A program made the position numbers and the translations under genes. Below are positions 5,728-7,352 of a stretch of DNA of 7,352 nt, one piece after another. The stretch spans positions 1-7,352 of the forward strand of contig MGRR01000043.1 of the NCBI GenBank assembly GCA_001798265.1. The letters are read 5' to 3'. The number at the start of each line of letters is the position of its first letter. Within the stretch, counting starts at the first letter, position 1. Under the pieces are notes generated by a model that was not told the origin of the DNA, made no database searches, and saw only the letters and a program-made list of their open reading frames with translations. Source of the DNA: Deltaproteobacteria bacterium RIFCSPHIGHO2_12_FULL_43_9 (lineage in GTDB: Bacteria; Bdellovibrionota; O2-12-FULL-43-9).

Positions 5728-6759
5728 ATGTTTCCTTCCAGATTAGTAGGAATAGATATAGGTTCCCACAGTGTAAAGCTTGCCGAAGTAATTCCAAGGG
5801 GCAAAGAGATTTACCTTTCAGCCTTTGGTGTTAAGCCAATTCCAGATAATTCCATTGTTTTGAGGGAAATAATTGATAGACACGCGGTTGTAGAGGCGCT
5901 GAAGGAGGCGAGGGGGGCGGGGAAAATACGTGGTCAGAACGCTATTATTACACTCAGTGGTCCCGGTACATTTGTTAAAAGGGTTCAGTTAAGTGGTGTT
6001 AAATTAAGAGAGCTTCCAAACGTTATCTCCTGGGAGGCGGCACAGTGGCTCCCGTTCAGGGTGGATGAGGCGGAGCTGGATTATGAGGTTTTGGGCGTGG
6101 AGGATTCATCTGTTGATTTCCTTTTGGTGGCCGCAAAGAAATCTATGGTTCAGAGCTATATAGGGGTTGTGAGAGAGGCAGGTTTTGATCCACAGGTTGT
6201 GGATATAGATGTTTTGGCGCTGCAAAACCTCTATCGTTTAAGCTACGGACATCGCTCTCCTCAGGTAGTAGCCCTATTGAATGTGGGGGATTCCATAACT
6301 TCAATAAATATTTTTAATGGGGCGGGAACGCTTTTTGTAAAAGATATTTTTTTGGGGGGTGAGGTTTTAACAAAATCTATTCAAAACAGGCTGGGGCTTA
6401 GCAGGAGCGAGGCCGAAAATTTGAAGGTTAGCGTCTCTTCCGGTGGCCTTCCTCCTGAGGTCAAAGAGGAGATGGATGATTTTATAATCTTCTTTGCAAA
6501 ACAAATAGATGAATCGATTAAGGAGTGGTTTTCTGAAAATCCCTCCGTTCCACCGCTGGCATCTGTTGTTTTATCCGGTGGTTCTTCCGGGCTTCCAGGG
6601 TTTGCGAATTCTTTGGGGAAGATTCTTCAGGTTAATGTGGAGACTTTATCAAATATCGACACTATACGTTTACAAAAAGGGCTTGATAATATCATGCGTT
6701 CAACCTTTCCAATGGCCGCGGTCTCAATTGGATTGGCCGCGAGAAGGGGTCTGCTCTGA
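5728..6759 (+). CDS. pilM: Type IV pilus assembly protein PilM, actin-like ATPase
   Basis: This cytoplasmic actin/FtsA-fold protein binds the N-terminal tail of PilN and links the inner-membrane PilNO platform to the pilus motor. Numbering from 5728 gives 343 aa. The nucleotide fold is visible as phosphate-1 VGIDIGSHSVKLAE (7-20), phosphate-2 LLNVGDSITSINIF (183-196) and the adenosine motif VVLSGGSSGLPG (280-291). The PilM-typical segment EAAQWLPFRVDE (103-114) and the C-terminal AAVSIGLAARR are also present. There is no signal or membrane segment. Upstream ATG 5695 would add 11 residues (MLQIKYLGGGI) that include the ribosome site, so it is rejected. The stop overlaps the pilN start by 1 bp (TGATG). 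The 71-bp gap from pilD has no clear terminator or strong promoter, so pilM may be read from the upstream transcript. Confidence 0.95.
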   Translation: MFPSRLVGIDIGSHSVKLAEVIPRGKEIYLSAFGVKPIPDNSIVLREIIDRHAVVEALKEARGAGKIRGQNAIITLSGPGTFVKRVQLSGVKLRELPNVISWEAAQWLPFRVDEAELDYEVLGVEDSSVDFLLVAAKKSMVQSYIGVVREAGFDPQVVDIDVLALQNLYRLSYGHRSPQVVALLNVGDSITSINIFNGAGTLFVKDIFLGGEVLTKSIQNRLGLSRSEAENLKVSVSSGGLPPEVKEEMDDFIIFFAKQIDESIKEWFSENPSVPPLASVVLSGGSSGLPGFANSLGKILQVNVETLSNIDTIRLQKGLDNIMRSTFPMAAVSIGLAARRGLL

Positions 6760-7328
6760 TGCCGAATATCAATCTTCTCCCTTCTGAAAGTGTCCGTCGA
6801 AAAGGATTGGGGAGCATAATTTTCCTGCTTTTAATTGCGTTAATCTGGGTGGGGGTCTGTTTTTGGTTATATAGAAATATACAAAGTGAAATCGCGATAG
6901 CTGATAAGGAATACTCTATAAAAAAGGAAGAGATTGCTTCTTTGGAAAAGGAGCTGACTGGCTTAAATGAACAATTAAGTTCTACGGCAGTGGAAGAGGA
7001 GATTGTAATAGTTGAAAGGAAAAATGGTTCAGTTAAGAAAGAATCATTAGGGGTATATCCGGAAATTTTTCCACTCCTTTCGGGACTTTCGTCGGCGATG
7101 CCACAAGGGGCGTGGGTAACCAAGGTAGAGACAAAAAATGGGATATGCTTAGTTGAAGGATACGCTTTTAAAACCCAGGATATCTCGGATTTCCTTCGAA
7201 ACGCGAGAGGCATTGATGGTGTGACGAAAGCAAAGTTGATTGAAACAAAGCGGGAGGTTTTCCCGAACAGGAAAATTCCCCTTCACCATTTTCAATTTGA
7301 GCTTACCCTTGGTGGGGGTGTCAGCTGA
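6759..7328 (+). CDS. pilN: Type IV pilus inner-membrane protein PilN
   Basis: PilN is a bitopic inner-membrane protein that binds PilM through its cytoplasmic tail and dimerises with PilO in the periplasm. It has 189 aa, a normal length. The tail carries INLLP (4-8), the hallmark PilM-binding motif. One membrane segment lies at about 18-38. A predicted coiled coil follows at about 40-75 (Glu/Lys-rich heptads). A small alpha/beta periplasmic domain completes it (about 98-185; LLSGLSSAMPQGAWVTKVE, then GICLVEGYAF), matching the PilN/Fimbrial_N type. A run AAGGGG (6744-6749) inside pilM lies 9 bp before the ATG. It overlaps pilM by 1 bp and the next ORF by 1 bp, which indicates strict co-translation. 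Confidence 0.93.
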   Translation: MPNINLLPSESVRRKGLGSIIFLLLIALIWVGVCFWLYRNIQSEIAIADKEYSIKKEEIASLEKELTGLNEQLSSTAVEEEIVIVERKNGSVKKESLGVYPEIFPLLSGLSSAMPQGAWVTKVETKNGICLVEGYAFKTQDISDFLRNARGIDGVTKAKLIETKREVFPNRKIPLHHFQFELTLGGGVS

Positions 7329-7352
7329 TGAGATTCGGGCCGATTCAGATAA
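7328..7352 (+). CDS. pilO: Start of probable pilO (cut by window end)
   Basis: An ATG overlaps the pilN stop by 1 bp (TGATG), exactly as at the pilM/pilN junction, and is preceded by GGTGGGGG (7311-7318) at a spacing of 9. Only eight codons are visible (MRFGPIQI), too few to identify by sequence. The name is inferred from the almost invariant pilM-pilN-pilO order, PilO being the periplasmic partner of PilN. Confidence 0.6.

Noticed and set aside
6692..7213. Minus-strand 173-codon ORF opposite pilM/pilN
   Set aside because: It is antisense to two confidently identified pil genes and has no recognisable domain. It is a shadow ORF.

Overview
The window looks like chromosomal DNA of a Gram-negative bacterium with type IV pili and sigma-54 regulation. 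The best guess is a deltaproteobacterial-type lineage (Desulfobacterota or a neighbouring phylum). This rests on the gene order, the PilS and PilR architectures, and intergenic repeats of the 'CGTCATTGCGAGG' and 'ATCCCCGTTTTCACGGGGAT' kinds, which I recall from such genomes. A species cannot be named from the sequence alone.

Layout. Positions 38-916 encode a predicted secreted protein that I do not recognise. Positions 917-1613 hold no credible gene. This stretch is a mosaic of palindromic and tandem repeats: dispersed 41-bp type repeats, paired GC-rich hairpins, a roughly 180-bp near-perfect palindrome that looks like a small non-autonomous mobile element (1129-1309), and a seven-copy 16/19-bp tandem array (1387-1498). 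A good vegetative-type promoter (1614-1642) and a strong stem-loop (1646-1680) follow and lead into pilS.

The rest is a same-strand type IV pilus cluster: pilS (membrane histidine kinase), pilR (sigma-54 response regulator), pilD (prepilin peptidase/methylase), pilM (actin-like cytoplasmic ATPase), pilN (inner-membrane partner carrying INLLP) and the first codons of a probable pilO. Overlaps of 4 bp (pilS/pilR) and 1 bp (pilM/pilN, pilN/pilO) indicate translational coupling. The gaps before pilD (51 bp) and pilM (71 bp) carry no clear terminator.

Together, PilS and PilR would sense envelope or pilin state and switch on sigma-54 promoters. PilD would process and methylate prepilins, and PilM-PilN-PilO form the inner-membrane alignment platform. 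No pilin, motor ATPase or secretin gene is in the window. I see no wholly new system. The least explained parts are the 181-bp palindrome, the tandem array next to the pilS promoter, the structured pilS leader with a possible 9-codon upstream ORF, and the unrecognised secreted protein.
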